Assembly: GCF_011397635.1 (NCBI RefSeq) | Contig: NC_064773.1 | Span: 21,678,449 to 21,742,448 of the forward strand | Length of the DNA stretch: 64,000 nt | Direction: 5' to 3' | Source: Epinephelus fuscoguttatus | Taxonomy: Eukaryota > Chordata > Actinopteri > Perciformes > Serranidae | Shown here: positions 48,349 to 61,400 of the stretch, in pieces | Layout: every line of letters starts with the position of its first letter | Position numbering within the stretch: position 1 is the stretch's first letter | The notes under the pieces: model-generated | What the model was told of the DNA's origin: nothing | Databases searched by the model: none | The model's input: only the letters and a program-made list of their open reading frames with translations | Position numbers and translations under genes: made by a program

Positions 48349-48600
48349 TTTCTGTTGTTTCAGCCAGTAGCCAGCAGATCCCAGTCTGTCACTGGAGCAG
48401 CCCAGGGTTTGTCAGACTGTCACACAAACAGACTCCAACAGTTATAGGCTCGTCGCTCAAACCACTTGTGACATCAGCTCTGTCCAAATATAGCCTTGCA
48501 TTTTCATTTACACAGAATGAGGAGGACGAGGGGGGGAGGAGGGGTGTATGGGGGTGTCGGGAAGTCCAAGAGGGTCTTATATATATGCCGTACGCACACT
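48349..48600 (-). promoter_or_regulatory. iapp untranslated first exon and promoter candidates
   Basis: The exon ends at 48349 at a strong gtaagt donor. Two TATA-like sequences lie upstream on the minus strand: ctatattt near 48488-48495 and catatatataag near 48577-48588. The nearer one would start transcription around 48460. Which is used cannot be decided by eye. Confidence 0.45.
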
Positions 48601-51600
48601 CAGCTGTACCTTAACGTGCACTCTTAAACCTGTGCACACACAGGATAATGCTAATTTTCACAGCACACACACACACACATAAACACACAAACGCATCTTT
48701 GTACGTCACCATCCTCATCATCACCTCCGTCATCATTGTCACGAGCCTCCGTGATGGGACTGACCCGCCAGAAACCCACACCAGGGAGAGGAAAGTTGTC
48801 TTCATATTTACCTTGAGACACGTAATGAAGTTTTAGGTCACCAAACTCTGACCCTCCCTCTGCCTCCCTCCATGAATTATAGATGTGAAGATGAATTATC
48901 GTTAATAATGAATGTTGTCTCATTATTTTGATGGGACACGTCACAAACAACTGAGAAAGTACTAATTAATGAAGTGATGGTAAAACCTGAGTAACACTTG
49001 ACAGATGTGACCTCTTTACAGTTATTGCAAACTTGGTGTAAAAAATTAAGTACTTTTCTGCTGTTGTAAACATTCAGGACTCAGTAAACAGACTCAGTAA
49101 CAAACCTAAGGGGGGAGGGGGGTGCCAAGGCATTTTCCAATTTACAGCAGCTATATGCACTATTTCTCAAGCTATTTAAGATAATAGAATGCATAAAAAT
49201 CTGTACATCGCTGGAGAAAAACATGGTATTTGCCAAGGAAAGAAATCATCCTGTGGAGCAGCGATCATAAACTGGCACCAGTGGGCCACATACAGCCTGC
49301 TTAAGAGCCCCATCTGGCCTGTAGAGTATTAATCAATTCAAAAAATTTGTGAAGGGGGTTAAAATGTATTTAGGATATCCAGCATTTTTTCCTAAATTGA
49401 AGCAACCTCAAAAACAATTGAGGTGGAAATGATTGTGTGTAATAGTGATGTGATCATAAAGTGATCAAGTAGCATTCAGAGTAAGTTATCAATAGCCTTA
49501 CTTACTAACTTACAGAAAATTTGCCTGCAATAGTCCACCTTCCACCTTTCTTTTTCATATCTAAAGCCCAGTTCAGACCAAATATTTGCGATGAGACGAG
49601 TTGAAACATGCAACTACTTGCAATGTGCCATTCTGCAACTCTCTAAAAACCTGCTGGTTCACACCATTGCAACTAGATGAGATGGTGTGTCATCTCTATG
49701 CAACAACTCTCTGTACTTTTGTTCTGATTTCCAGCTTTTTAGGGCTTATTTTGTGGCTGAATATAATTTGTAGCCTTTTAAAATATGAACGAGGATAGTG
49801 ATAGTGAGATACTGGCTATGGTTGTGTTTGTACTAGTGATAAAATGGCGACAAGAACACGCATCAGATGGACTATAATCATAATAAATACGGCACAGTAA
49901 TATAAGTAACCATCGCCTATTTGTTAGTCAATGAGAATGTGTGTGTGGGAGGGTATAAGCACATACAGCGAACAGCAGCAGCACTGTCCCACAACGGCAC
50001 ACCATGAGGACTGAAACAGAGGGCTTGGCGGGGACAGAGCACCTGCTGCAGCAAGCAAACAGCCATCGGTGGTCATTTTGACTTGACTATTGGACTTCAC
50101 TACAAGCTGATTGGCTACTGAAACAGGTGACGAGCTTTACGTTCTAAAACCATCTGCCATTATACTCTGCTGGAGTAAATGTCAGAAAATAAGTGTTTAG
50201 CTGACAAATCTATCTATGCCATAATAATCTTGACTGCTCTAACTGCAAATCAAGGATGCAGAACAAAACCAAACATGGTCTTCAAAACAGAAGAACATTT
50301 ACTCAATTATTTTAGATTTCTTTAGTGAACAGTATAGTAGAAAAAAACAACATGAAATTATATTATTATCTGAATGACACAAAGTTGAAGGTATTTTGAA
50401 AACCAAAAAGATTCAGGGCTTTATAGAAAAAATTTGGGACTGGAGCCCTAGAGGCCACCCCACACTATGCCCCTGCCTTTCTGTACCTTTAAAGCTGCTA
50501 TAATCAGTATTTATATGGACCGTTTCACTGGGATTGCCTTGCTAGGCAACAGCTTGGGTCCATGTCTTACTTCCTGTCAGCTAATGTCATGAAAAGATTT
50601 CCACAGGAAATCCTAAGGGATCCATTTAGTTTAGCATTTAAGTTTATGTTGTCAAGTTTGTGATGATCCACAACTGATCAGCTGACTATGTGTAATGTGA
50701 GTGGTATTGCTTGTAGTGGCAAACCAACAGATAATCTACAGTTCCCATTTTAACATCTTTTAGCTCATTGTTTTGGTTTTACAGTCCACAACTCTAGTAT
50801 TGCTGTTGCAGTTTTGACCAGAGCCGGCAGCAGTTTTTAGTGAAAGCCCAACAGGTTACTAACCATCCAATGAACTTAGCTGACCATTTCCCAGCTTAAG
50901 ATCCAGATATTTCCCTCAGGACATAGTTGCTACCAAAAAGAGCTAAAAAAGAATGAGTACTGGAATTACAATCCTCAGGTGGCCAGAAACACAACTCTAA
51001 ATAAACGGTGTCTGTTGGATGTCTCAGTAGATAACCAAACTGCTAACAAGTTAACTACATAAACTTAAAAGGTGGTTTTGTTGTTTTGTTTACAGCTTGT
51101 TAGCACTGCCCATGTGACCAAAAATAAAAGTTGCAGGTCAAATACTGGATGTTGAAATAAAACAACCCCACAATCAGACTTTGATTGAAATGTTACTAAA
51201 CTGATTGATGGATGGAAATATTTGACTTTAACTTTTACAAGCTAAGCCACATCCACTTTAAATCCGTTATTCAAAAAAGCAAAGAAAAAAAACACAATTA
51301 CAAGAAATTCTCATGTGAAATAACCAAATCTTTAACTTTAACTCTCCCTTTCTAGTAAATCATCTGCTGCACAGGAGCTGATGTGTTTTAGTTGAAACAG
51401 GGCTTTGCTTGGATTAAACATAAAATGACTTTGAGATATTCAGGAGGAGTGGAGGGTCATAAAAATGCAATTATGAGGGAATGCAAGAAAAGAGCCTTAA
51501 ATTAAACATCACATCTAAAATCACGACCACGTTTCTGATGTTCATCACACAGTCTCGGTGGGAAGATGCCACCACAGGCTGCAGGCTGCCGGTAAGTGCC

Positions 51601-52074
51601 GGTGGTTTTCGCCGCAGCTGTGAGCTAACGGAGAGATATAGTGCAGTCGTAATGGACATTAAACATCCCCAACCCACCGAGGTCCGACGAACACCTTGTG
51701 TGTCCTGTGAGCTTCCCAAGAAAACATGCAGTAACTGCAGACAAAGATGGAGTGTCAGTATGTTTTTCAACTGTCTTTACTTTTACATTGATTATATATT
51801 TTGCATTTACAGTAGGCCTATAGACTTTTCTTGGAGACAAAGTTATGACTTAATTTACGACATAATTTAGTGACACTCCCTGTTTGATTTTTGCAACACA
51901 TATAACAAATAAAGCAACTACTTCAACATGATAGTCCGGCCACATACTGTACAACAGATGTTTGTCAGTGTTAATACAATTATATCTTGCATTGCTGACA
52001 AAGTCTAGTTGATAAAATAATAATAATAATTTGATTTAATATATAATTAACCCATTAAATATTTAACTACTCTT

Positions 52075-52338
52075 GTGAATATGAGCAGAAAGGTTAATGT
52101 GCCCAATCTTGAAAAGAACAAATGGAAGGAAAGACAGAAAAAGCAGAGAAATGGAGACGATGACAGTGGGTGGTGTGTGGAGGATTTTATAGTCTATAGT
52201 ATGGGGAAACATGTCCCTTGTATTAAATACAATGTTCTGTTTTATTGTCCCTTGGATTACTTTGGTTATTGTGAGGAGCCAGATGTTACTTGGGCGGAAA
52301 CTTTCCTGTTCCCATCACAGAGAGAAAACCACATCTAA
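52075..52338 (+). CDS. Unrecognised small open frame with poly-A signal
   Basis: I do not recognise this 87-codon frame. It starts with a basic, lysine-rich segment (MNMSRKVNVPNLEKNKWKER) and continues with an aromatic- and cysteine-bearing half (SGWCVEDFIVYSMGK, then FYCPLDYFGYCEEPDVTWAE). An AATAAA follows the stop at about 52349-52354. An open frame upstream at 51652 has two CxxC pairs (CVSC and CSNC) but no clean splice connects the two. It may be a decayed transposon coding region or a lineage-specific gene; chance is also possible. Confidence 0.2.
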   Translation: MNMSRKVNVPNLEKNKWKERQKKQRNGDDDSGWCVEDFIVYSMGKHVPCIKYNVLFYCPLDYFGYCEEPDVTWAETFLFPSQRENHI

Positions 52339-52684
52339 CCTTCAGTTTAAATAAAGCTGAATGAACCTCCACAATCTTTAAAGGAGCTGCATACGACATT
52401 CAGAACACTGATATTGCAGCAAACAACTATTCACTATGTAGTGGAGTAATAGTGTCCTGAGCAGTGAATCAGGTTACGCTAGCTCATCAGGGTTTCTCTG
52501 TTTTCGTAGCTGGGCCCGCAGCACATGCATTTAGTGCATGAGACTTCCTTCCTTTACGTCCCAATGGCTGGCTAGTCTTTGCCAATCTGCACTGCATTTA
52601 CTGCTGATAATGCCGTCTCTATCCATGGTGGCTGGATGGCCTTGTCACACAACACTCACTCTCCAGGTCCTTCCAGGTTATTAC

Positions 52685-53339
52685 TAACCCTTTTTAAACA
52701 GGAATTGTGCAAATTCTCAGGAACGCCCAATCAGTCTTTTTTCAGCATTGGCAGTATAAAAACAAAATCGGGGAGTGCGGCAAATTGCCGCCTACCTACT
52801 TTTGTTTGTACAGAATGTGCCTTTTTCGGGACAATGGGGGGGGTAAGCAAGTAACAAAACGTGTAGCTCAGTGTGTGACACAAACGTGGCGTGGGAGGGA
52901 AGCCGCGGCTGGTCAGTCCTTCGGTGATTCTCTCGTAAGTCAGCCTGTTCTTCACCATCCCCGCCATCTGACGGTTAATGGCCTCTTCGTTTGCGAGGAC
53001 AAGGAGGGTGCGCAATTCCTTGTCTCCCCAGTTGCTCATCTTTACAGTGTCTGTCAGGTTTGCGTTGCCCTCTTGCTACTTTTCCTGCTATCATCTGTTT
53101 CCTGTTTATCCACCGCCAGTGGGTCGCATGTGCAGCGTCATCAACAGCCCTTCCCATTGTGGACGGCTGCCTCATTCTGTTTAAACCAAAAAGGTTCCGC
53201 CAATATGACTACCCTATGAGGCGGAAAATTGGGCACCTCGAATCAACCCAGCAATCCGGCTCTGTGTGTCTAAACGCCCGCAGCTTGCCGGCAAAACGGC
53301 CCAACATTTGCCGAAAATCTGGCAGTGTAAAAGGGGCTA
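52685..53339. mobile_element. PIF/Harbinger-like non-autonomous element
   Basis: Left end taaccctttttaaacaggaa and the complement of the right end tagccccttttacactgcca are similar, with matching ggcagtrtaaaa words just inside. No clear 3-bp duplication remains. The assignment rests mainly on the MYB/SANT-like coding fragment inside (52899-53039). Confidence 0.55.
52899..53039 (-). pseudogene. Harbinger MYB/SANT-like DNA-binding fragment
   Basis: ATG-start frame MSNWGDKELRTLLVLANEEA continuing INRQMAGMV...YERITEGLTSRGF. The pattern W-xx-x-E-xx-x-LL ... I-x-E-x-L-xx-x-G is the first two helices of a trihelix/MYB-SANT domain of the accessory protein of PIF/Harbinger transposons. After residue 47 the similarity stops, so the third helix is lost. 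Confidence 0.55.
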
Positions 53340-55035
53340 CAGTTAGTTCTGTTAGCACTGTTGCCATTTTTAGCTTGCCAGATACCAAACAGAACTGTCA
53401 ACTCGTTACACTCCATTTCCATCTTCAGTCTGACATTGCGTCCTCTCTAACCTATTTCCGTGGAGGAGGGAGATTCGATTTTCCATTACTAGTCATAAAG
53501 ACCAATGTATTCACCTAAATCTCACAACATTTTAAGTCTACACTTATGTGTAGCCATGCAAACATTTTGGTTTAGCTGGGTTTTTAAGAGTGGGGCTTAG
53601 CAAGCAATTTACTATAGGTGATATTAAGAAGAAATAACAATTTAGAATAGTATTAGTATCTATCTTGTCTACAACACTCACCATCAGTGACAGCTTGACA
53701 ACTGTGTGAGTCCCGCTTGTGGCACTGACTGGCCAATCATGCTCCACCTCAGTGTTTTTGTTTTTGTTTTTTTCCAACAGAAAAAAAATGCTGTTTCATG
53801 TCATGATGCCAGACAAAAACAGTCAACTTGGTGGAGTGGGCGGATCCAAATGTCTGGACACGGGCATGTTTTTAGCTCTGTTGGCACTGCTAAAGCTGCT
53901 AGCCACCATTTTGGCTCAGCCACCACCATGTTTGCTTGTGACATAAGAGGTGAGAGCCATATGGAGACAATCATGGCTCCAGACTGTTAATGTCGTATAA
54001 ATACCAGAAACTCTTCTTCATTCTTATTCCGCATTCCTCTTCACATCAGCTTTGTTTCAATTTCAATTTGGGCTTTGAAGCTCCAATACACAGGCTCTAT
54101 ATGATTAGTATTCCTCTGGCGATGGACATAAGAGGGTTCAAATGTCACAGGGGAATGATTAGCAGATAAGTAGCCAGAGTCAGTAAAGGTAATGGTGCTG
54201 TGGCCTCTGATAATGACTGTTCATGTTCATTACATCGTTAAATGGGGACTTGTCCAATACTGCATGATGTACTATTTAAATGAGAGATGCTGTGCAATAC
54301 CTTTGCACAGTTTGAGGAATGTACATCCAGCTCACAGTCACAGAGATCTTGGTGGAATAACAGCCTAACTGTTCAGTGTGTGGTCTCTGTCTGGCCCATC
54401 ATGCATTCATAAAGAGGGACTGATCTTAGATATGGTGGGCGAGCCATGTAGCTGCTCCATATGCAGCTATACATACTTGGTACAAGACGCGTTCAGGCAC
54501 ATGTAAAGGTGCATGGAGCAGCAGTCACAAATGCCAACTTTGCAACAGTCTTAATTAATTATATTTAGACATAAAACGACAGGGAAAAGGAGTTTTGTTT
54601 TCTGTAGTCATTTGTCTGCTGTGGGGGCAAACACTTTACCAGCATAAACAATTTTGCTGTGGTCCAGCCAAAAAACAAAAACAGACAGCTCTTTTCTTCC
54701 TCTAGTTGGCAGTGCCTTTCCTGGCACATTGTGCTGATTAGGATACAGCTCCACCACATCGGCCTAGTGCTGCAATTGCACTTACAAGTGCAGTGCTTGT
54801 TAGAAAATAGTGTTTCCCATGAAGACACCCATAAGAGTTTTGTCAAGAGCTGGAGGTGGCACGAAATTTGATGGAGGCAATGGCCTTGTAATCGTCTATG
54901 CAGAAAAAACCCTGGCATCATTTTCACGATATTTGTATCCTCAACATCACACTGTGGTAGCCCTGGTTTCATGTATGTTGTTGAGACTCTGCATAGATAA
55001 AATCTGACAATAAATATCACACATTCAAGGATTCA

Positions 55036-55416
55036 TTTATTGACATGAAAGGAAAAACCATTAAGTTTACTCTAAAATGTTTTGGGCCTCGAAGGGCTGC
55101 TGTGCAATCAGGTGCATACATGAGTCTATAATTTGAATCGTTGGTCGATGTGCACGCTCAGTGCTATTCCATTTTTTATTCCAAGTATTGCAGCTATTTC
55201 TACAGCTGTGAAAGGGATCACTGGTGGCCCATTTCCTCTTCGGACTAACTTCAACATAATGGCACTACACTGTAATAAAAGAGGGGGGAATAGTGTTAGC
55301 CTGAAGTGTGCTATAGCTCAGATGAAAAGTCCCTCTTGACAATAAATGTGACTTTTGGCCAAACTCAGTAACGTTTCTAGAATGGTCCCCACTTGTTAGA
55401 GACATCGGTAAACACC
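55036..55416 (-). other. Probable slco1 3' untranslated region
   Basis: Runs from the slco1 stop to an AATAAA on the minus strand (plus-strand tttatt, 55036-55041). Confidence 0.55.
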
Positions 55417-58400
55417 TTAGTTTACTAGGCCGTCAGTTTCTATGCTGTGTGTTGTTTCATTCTCTAACTCCTTGTCATCTGTGACATGGTCCTCTTTTTC
55501 CACATGTACATTCGTCTCTTTGCAGACCTCGTCTTTTCCCTCCTTCACCACCTCCTCTGACTTCAGTCCGTCCATCTCTATCTTTGCTTCTTCACTCGGA
55601 AGTGGAGTTAACTCCACTGTCACAGATTCGAACTGTTGCCTCTTCTCAGTGTTCTTTGTGGAGCTGAATCTGCGGCCTTGAGGGAGCTGCTCCGTTCTGT
55701 GAACCTCCAGTTCTGTTGTGGTCCTCACCCAAGCTTTGGGAACGTAAGGCCGTTTGGAAATTTTAGCAGCACTACGGTTTGTCTTAAGTTCAATTTCCTT
55801 CGTCTCTGTTTCCTGCTCTGGTTTTTTAAACTGTCGTCTGAGGAGGACGATGACAGCAATGATGAAGAAATATGAGGAACCACTGAGACATGTGATCAGA
55901 CCCAGGAAGACCAGCCTGGAAGACAAAAGATTGACAAAAGGCAATAAATGTCAGAAGTATCTATTACTGTGGCATCTGAAGTGGTGGAGAAAAACTAAAC
56001 ACTTTTTCAGTCCATGGCGTACCTGTACATGTCAGAGTCATAGATGCGGCAGGCCCCCCTGCCCCCGCACTTTTTGATCGACCACTTCAGGCAAGTTGAA
56101 TCAATCAGGGCTCCGAAATACACTGGTGCAGGAAGTCCACCTACAGACAAGGTATCACCCAGATATGTACTGTTACAATATTGCAACAGAGAGAAATATT
56201 GTGTCCCTCAATGGTATTTCTTATATTATCTGAAGACTAATCTAAACTAGACTAATGCTGGGTTCACACCAGACGTGAAAGAGCCACAAACCACAGCAAT
56301 TTTCCACAAAGCGGTGCCCTGTTCCTTTCACTGCCTATGTCAACCAAGTGGATTGTTTACACTGGATGTGGCACCGAGCTCCCTGCATTTGCAGCGGTAG
56401 TTTCAGCATCTAGTTATTTTTTCTGTGAGCGGCAACCAAATCTGGCAAAAAAAGACTAAATCTCTTATAAGCTATATAAGGGATATCATGTATGATAAAA
56501 AATGATCTGATGGTACCTCTCTCCATGCTGTTCTCCTGGAGTTTCCATTCTCCTGATCTTTAGGTGCCATGCCATTGTTCCGATGGCCCAAAATTCCAAA
56601 GCCCCTAATGTCCCATTGGATCAAATGCCCAATTCTCTGACAGCTCATTATCTTAAAAAAAAAACAAACAAAAAAAACCCAGCCATTGTTCTGAAGTCTT
56701 GTTTCTCTAAAAATACAAAATCCAAGGAATTACTTTCAGTGTCAGCAGCGTTTGAACGTAGGTGTTTTTCACCAACCCATCCCTGCTTTTCCAGCTGCTT
56801 TTGTGCTACCAAATGTGAGTGTTTTAAACTAAAACTTGATCTTCTTCCAACCATAACTAAGTGTTTTTTGTGCCTAAACCTAACCTCACATTCACCACAG
56901 CATTGTTGACAAATGTAATGTTTTAATGTATCTGCTAGAAAAAAATGTACAAATGTAACATATCTAGTGGTTTATAGAAACATACTGTACAATGCAAATA
57001 TTATTTCTAGCAATTGGGTTGTTTAACTGCAGGGAGTGTGTATTTTTGGAGAAACATGACACTGGAGCGTTTATTTTTGAGATAATGGGCTGTCAGAGAA
57101 GTGGACTTCCAGTCCAATGGGACCTTTGTCGGACTAACAGGGCTTTGGAATTTTGGGCCATCGGAACAATGGACAGTCCTCAATTTCTACCCTCAACATG
57201 AGGAAATTTAATACTCTGCCCATTTAGTAGATAGAGCCCAGTAGCTATCACTGCTGTTTGTGATTGGGATTTTAAAAGTATGTAAGCCCACTTGTTCCAC
57301 ATATTTGTCAGTTGTGTCAAAACAGAGAGCAAGACAGACGAGCAGACACATGTACAGACTCTAGCAGACACATATAGAACTCTATGTGTAACAAGGACTT
57401 GAATCGCTTGTTGACCTGCGCAGAGAAATGCTGCGCATCTGGTGTGAACAGCCAGGTGACTCCTCATGTGATAACTGACATATCGCAAGGCTTACAGCTC
57501 CAGTGTGAACCCAGCATAAAGGTGACATTTTTACCAGCTTTACTTTGGGGAGCAGAAACTGTGCTAAAATTAAAAACCAAAACAAGTCCAAATCAAATAA
57601 AATTGTACTTTTCATGCATCTAAACGAATGAAGCTTACCAAGAGTCCTCGTTGCTAAGGCCTGCATACCCAGCGCAAGAGATTTAAGCTCTGGTGAGATG
57701 CATCTGTGATTACAAAACAACACCAGGTCACTTATCTATACTACTTCAAAGAAAGTTGCTTCATCAGACAGTGTCTTTAAAAGCATCGTTTGACATTTGG
57801 GGTAATAAACATACTTGCTTTCTTGGTGAGAGTTACACGAGAAGATAGATAACACACTCACTTCAGTTCAGATTATAAGAATGATCTACAGTAGCACTAA
57901 TATTCCTAGTTCTAACTATTTTCCTCTTGCCAGTAACGGGTGCACAGACCGTATGATGACCATGTAGCCAGGTGTGGCTCCCAGAGAGTTGATGAAGGAG
58001 CTGAGAACAGAAACAGCCATGTAGGAGGTGAAACTGCGGCTGCAGTCCTTTGCATGTGGACACTGGCCCAGCCTCACAGACGTACTGCTGCCTGCTGGGA
58101 AGGAGGTGGACACACAGCTGCAGTTGTGGAAGACCTGGTAACGAGAGAGAAGCCGCAATGTAGGGGGATAACTTACTGGGAATCAATGATTGATAAACTT
58201 ATCATCCATCAGTCATTAAATTAGTGAGAAACTAGTCCATAACCATTGGTAGCTTTGTCACCTACTACCTATGCCAATCCTCAGTGCCTACGTGCAGTTT
58301 CACATTGACCACGTCAGTGAGTAGAAAAACGTGGGACAGACAGAATGACTGAGTTTCTGTAATTATGTACAGCATACCATACCATGACTTAGTTATACCA

Positions 58401-61400
58401 AAAATTAGAAAACAAACCCCAAACATTGGTCCACAGGGGGAGCCACAGCGATCGGTCGCATTTTAGCCATTTTTAAGCATTTTTCTGTTGTTATAGCGCC
58501 ACCCAGTTGCCAATTAGAGTTAAATTTCTCCAGTCACCTTGAGGCGTCCTGTTCTACATATCTACCAAGTTTAGGAAAAATCAATATGGCGGTTAGGCCT
58601 AGATAAGAAATCAGCTCTCTAGCACCCCCTTTTTGTTTGATGGGGTCAATAATGGAGCGGTCCCCTCAGATTATGTGTGGTCATATGCCTACAAAGTTGC
58701 GTGGTGATGGGTGAAACCCTTGAGATGTTATACACCTTTATGTGATGAGCCACGCCCTCCGCAATATTCATTGCCTTATAGAAGCTCAGTTTTAGTATGT
58801 TTTCCAACTTTTGCCAAGAGGGAACTTTAGATATTGGTCCCTAGATTATGTTCACCCAGTTTCATGCAGATCGGTCAAACTTCCTAGGAAGAGATCGATT
58901 TTAAGTGTTTTTCAAAAAATTCAAAATGGCGGAAAGTCTATATAACCGGAAGTTATGGGTTCTTGAGGCAAATTTGTTCCTCATGAGGAGAGGCATCTCT
59001 GTGCAAAGTTTCATGTCTCTACAACATACGGGGCATGAGATATGCCCATTCAAAGTTTGCAATGTCAATCGGTTGCTATAGAGCCCCCCTTTGGCCAATT
59101 GATGTAATATTGCTTCATTCGCATCCTCCCATGACCCTCTACCACTGTGTCAAATTTCACATGGATTGACCAAGTCAGTGAGGAGAAAAACATGGAACAG
59201 GTACACAGACACACAGACAGAGTTTTCGTCATTATATAGTAAGATGTGATTATTTATATAATTCTGACATGTGGTCTGTGACAACTTCTGTGTGTAGTCC
59301 TACTGTGTTCTTGCCGTATCCACTGGAGCTGAGGCAGCCAGCCATACATGGAGAGATGTAGGTGATGCCGCTGTCTGAGCACACGGGCTCCCACTCCTCT
59401 GCTGAACACGAGCAATCACTGTTACACTCTGAGAAAAGCGTATTCTCGTCAGATGATATACCCCGCGTCCTGCAAAGTATAGTTTACATTAGCTGCAGGT
59501 TGCGCCTCTGAAAAAATCTGAATTGTAAGTTAAGGCTGTAATAAATAGTCTCTACAGTACTTTATTTTGGTTTGTTAAAGCCGTGGTCATCTTCATGAAC
59601 CCTCTGCACTGACCCGTTGTATGAGATGGTGAGCCCAGCCATGGGAATGTTGTCACACTTGGTGCCGAACTTCAGCAGCAGGAGGAGGTACGCCATGAAG
59701 GATGTGGCAAAGGAGAGCTGTGCTCCTGACACCAAACTCAGTTTGTACCTCTTCATCAGCAGCCCTCCCAGAAAGATCCCCACTGCCACCGCTGGCAGGT
59801 TCAACACACCTGGAGGAGAAACACAAGGGGATCTAGACACTGGGAGACACCTCTTACAGTAGGACGTCTCTCACTATCAGACACCCTAGATATTTTTTTT
59901 TCTATTAGTCTTTAAGACTTGTGGAGATTGTCTTGACGATTTTGTGTTTCTCACTCTGCCTTGATTCCCATTGTGCCAAGTCTGAAACACCTTTTGCAGA
60001 GAATACACCAAACCTTGTATGCTTTGCCATGTACGGGTTCAGACAGTAAATTGCAGAATTCCCTATGTCTACCGGGGCACTTTAACAGCTAGGTAGGTCT
60101 CATACACTGGCCATAAAAAACATATTGTCAGAGAACAAAACAGCCATCAAACAACAAAACATGCTTTACAACACCAAGTTAACCAAGCTCAACAACTCCT
60201 ACTGGTGAACAGAGATGAACCATTCTGGCAACGTCATCACCTAGCCTGTTGAAAGGTAGCTGTGCTCTGCTGGTGAAAAGTGAAATTCTGTCTAGTATAT
60301 GAACAATCAATTGCAGTAGGTGTAGGAGGTTTTCTACATACAGAAATTATGTTAATGCACTTCATTTTCACCTATGAGGAAGTTGGCTCTGGAGGCAGAC
60401 TGTCCAAACTGCTGTTCCATGTATTTGGCTTTGAAGGTAAACAGGCCGATGAAAGAGTTGAACTTCAGGATGCTCCCACAAAGGAGCAGGAAGTAGGCAG
60501 GAGTTCCCAGCAGGCGCTTCAGCGAGGGGAGAAACCCTGTGGAAGGACGTCCCGTAAAAATAAAAGCAATGACCATAAACCTGCACACAAATCTGTACTT
60601 GATATGTCAATCTGAGCTGGAAATGCAACTGAGCGTCATCAGTGTTCTGTTGTGGGAGGAAGAAGAGGTTTGTCTCAACCTTTAGCGATGTCAGTCAGCT
60701 TGAGGTTGTGATTGTTGTTGGGGGCGTCCTCTGTACCGTCCCGGGTCTCACTGTTGAGTACTGGCTTGCCCTCGTCTCCCTCCTGCTTTTGCAGCGAGCG
60801 GGGCAGGAACCAGAAGGGAATGCTGGAGATGAGCAGGAGGGCGGAGGACACCATGAAGCCCATCCACCAGGCGCCCACCCAGCGGGCATCTTTCGGAGTG
60901 ATCGTCACACTTTCTGGATGCACAAAGAAAGCATTTGAATGAGTGCAGCAGGAGGCCTGATGTGTGTTTAAGTTTCATTTTTTCACAAGTGACATTTAGA
61001 ATATCAATCTGTCTTCAGTCTTTCACGTGACCATGCTGGACATCAGATCTTTTTTGGGAAAATAACAGGCTAATATTATCAGGGCTGGGGGACTGCGACA
61101 CTGCACATTTTAGGTGGACTGATTAAGTTTGTTTGACACATTAATTATTGATTTTACTTTATCTATCTGTGAGAGTCGAGACACTTCCTCAAAGGGACAC
61201 TCAGAGGAGTCTTCACTAACATGTTCTGACAGGTTTGAGCCTATTTTTACGGTGGCGTGCCCGATGAGCAGCAGGCTCGGAGTAAAATCAGTCTGAAACA
61301 AAAAACTGGAGTCCTTACATTTCTCCTGTCAAAACATGAAGCTTTCTTTGGTTACACTTTATCAGCCTGTCTACACAGGGGGTGTTTCATTCATAAGTTT

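Larger units (their letters stand above)
48601..55035. other. Intergenic spacer between iapp and slco1
   Basis: No gene is supported with confidence. It contains a repeat beginning aagcccagttcagaccaaat at about 49565, two unexplained plus-strand frames (51652-51870, 52075-52338), a Harbinger-like element (52685-53339) and otherwise AT-rich sequence. A minus-strand frame at 54565-55020 shows no recognisable similarity. Confidence 0.5.

Noticed and set aside
52707-53518. Plus-strand frames of 170 and 175 codons
   Set aside because: They run antisense through the Harbinger-like element and give leucine/cysteine-rich translations without recognisable domains.
54565-55020. Minus-strand 151-codon frame just beyond the slco1 3' end
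   Set aside because: The translation has no recognisable motif, no splice context, and sits in repeat-like sequence; it is probably chance or an unrecognised transposon remnant.
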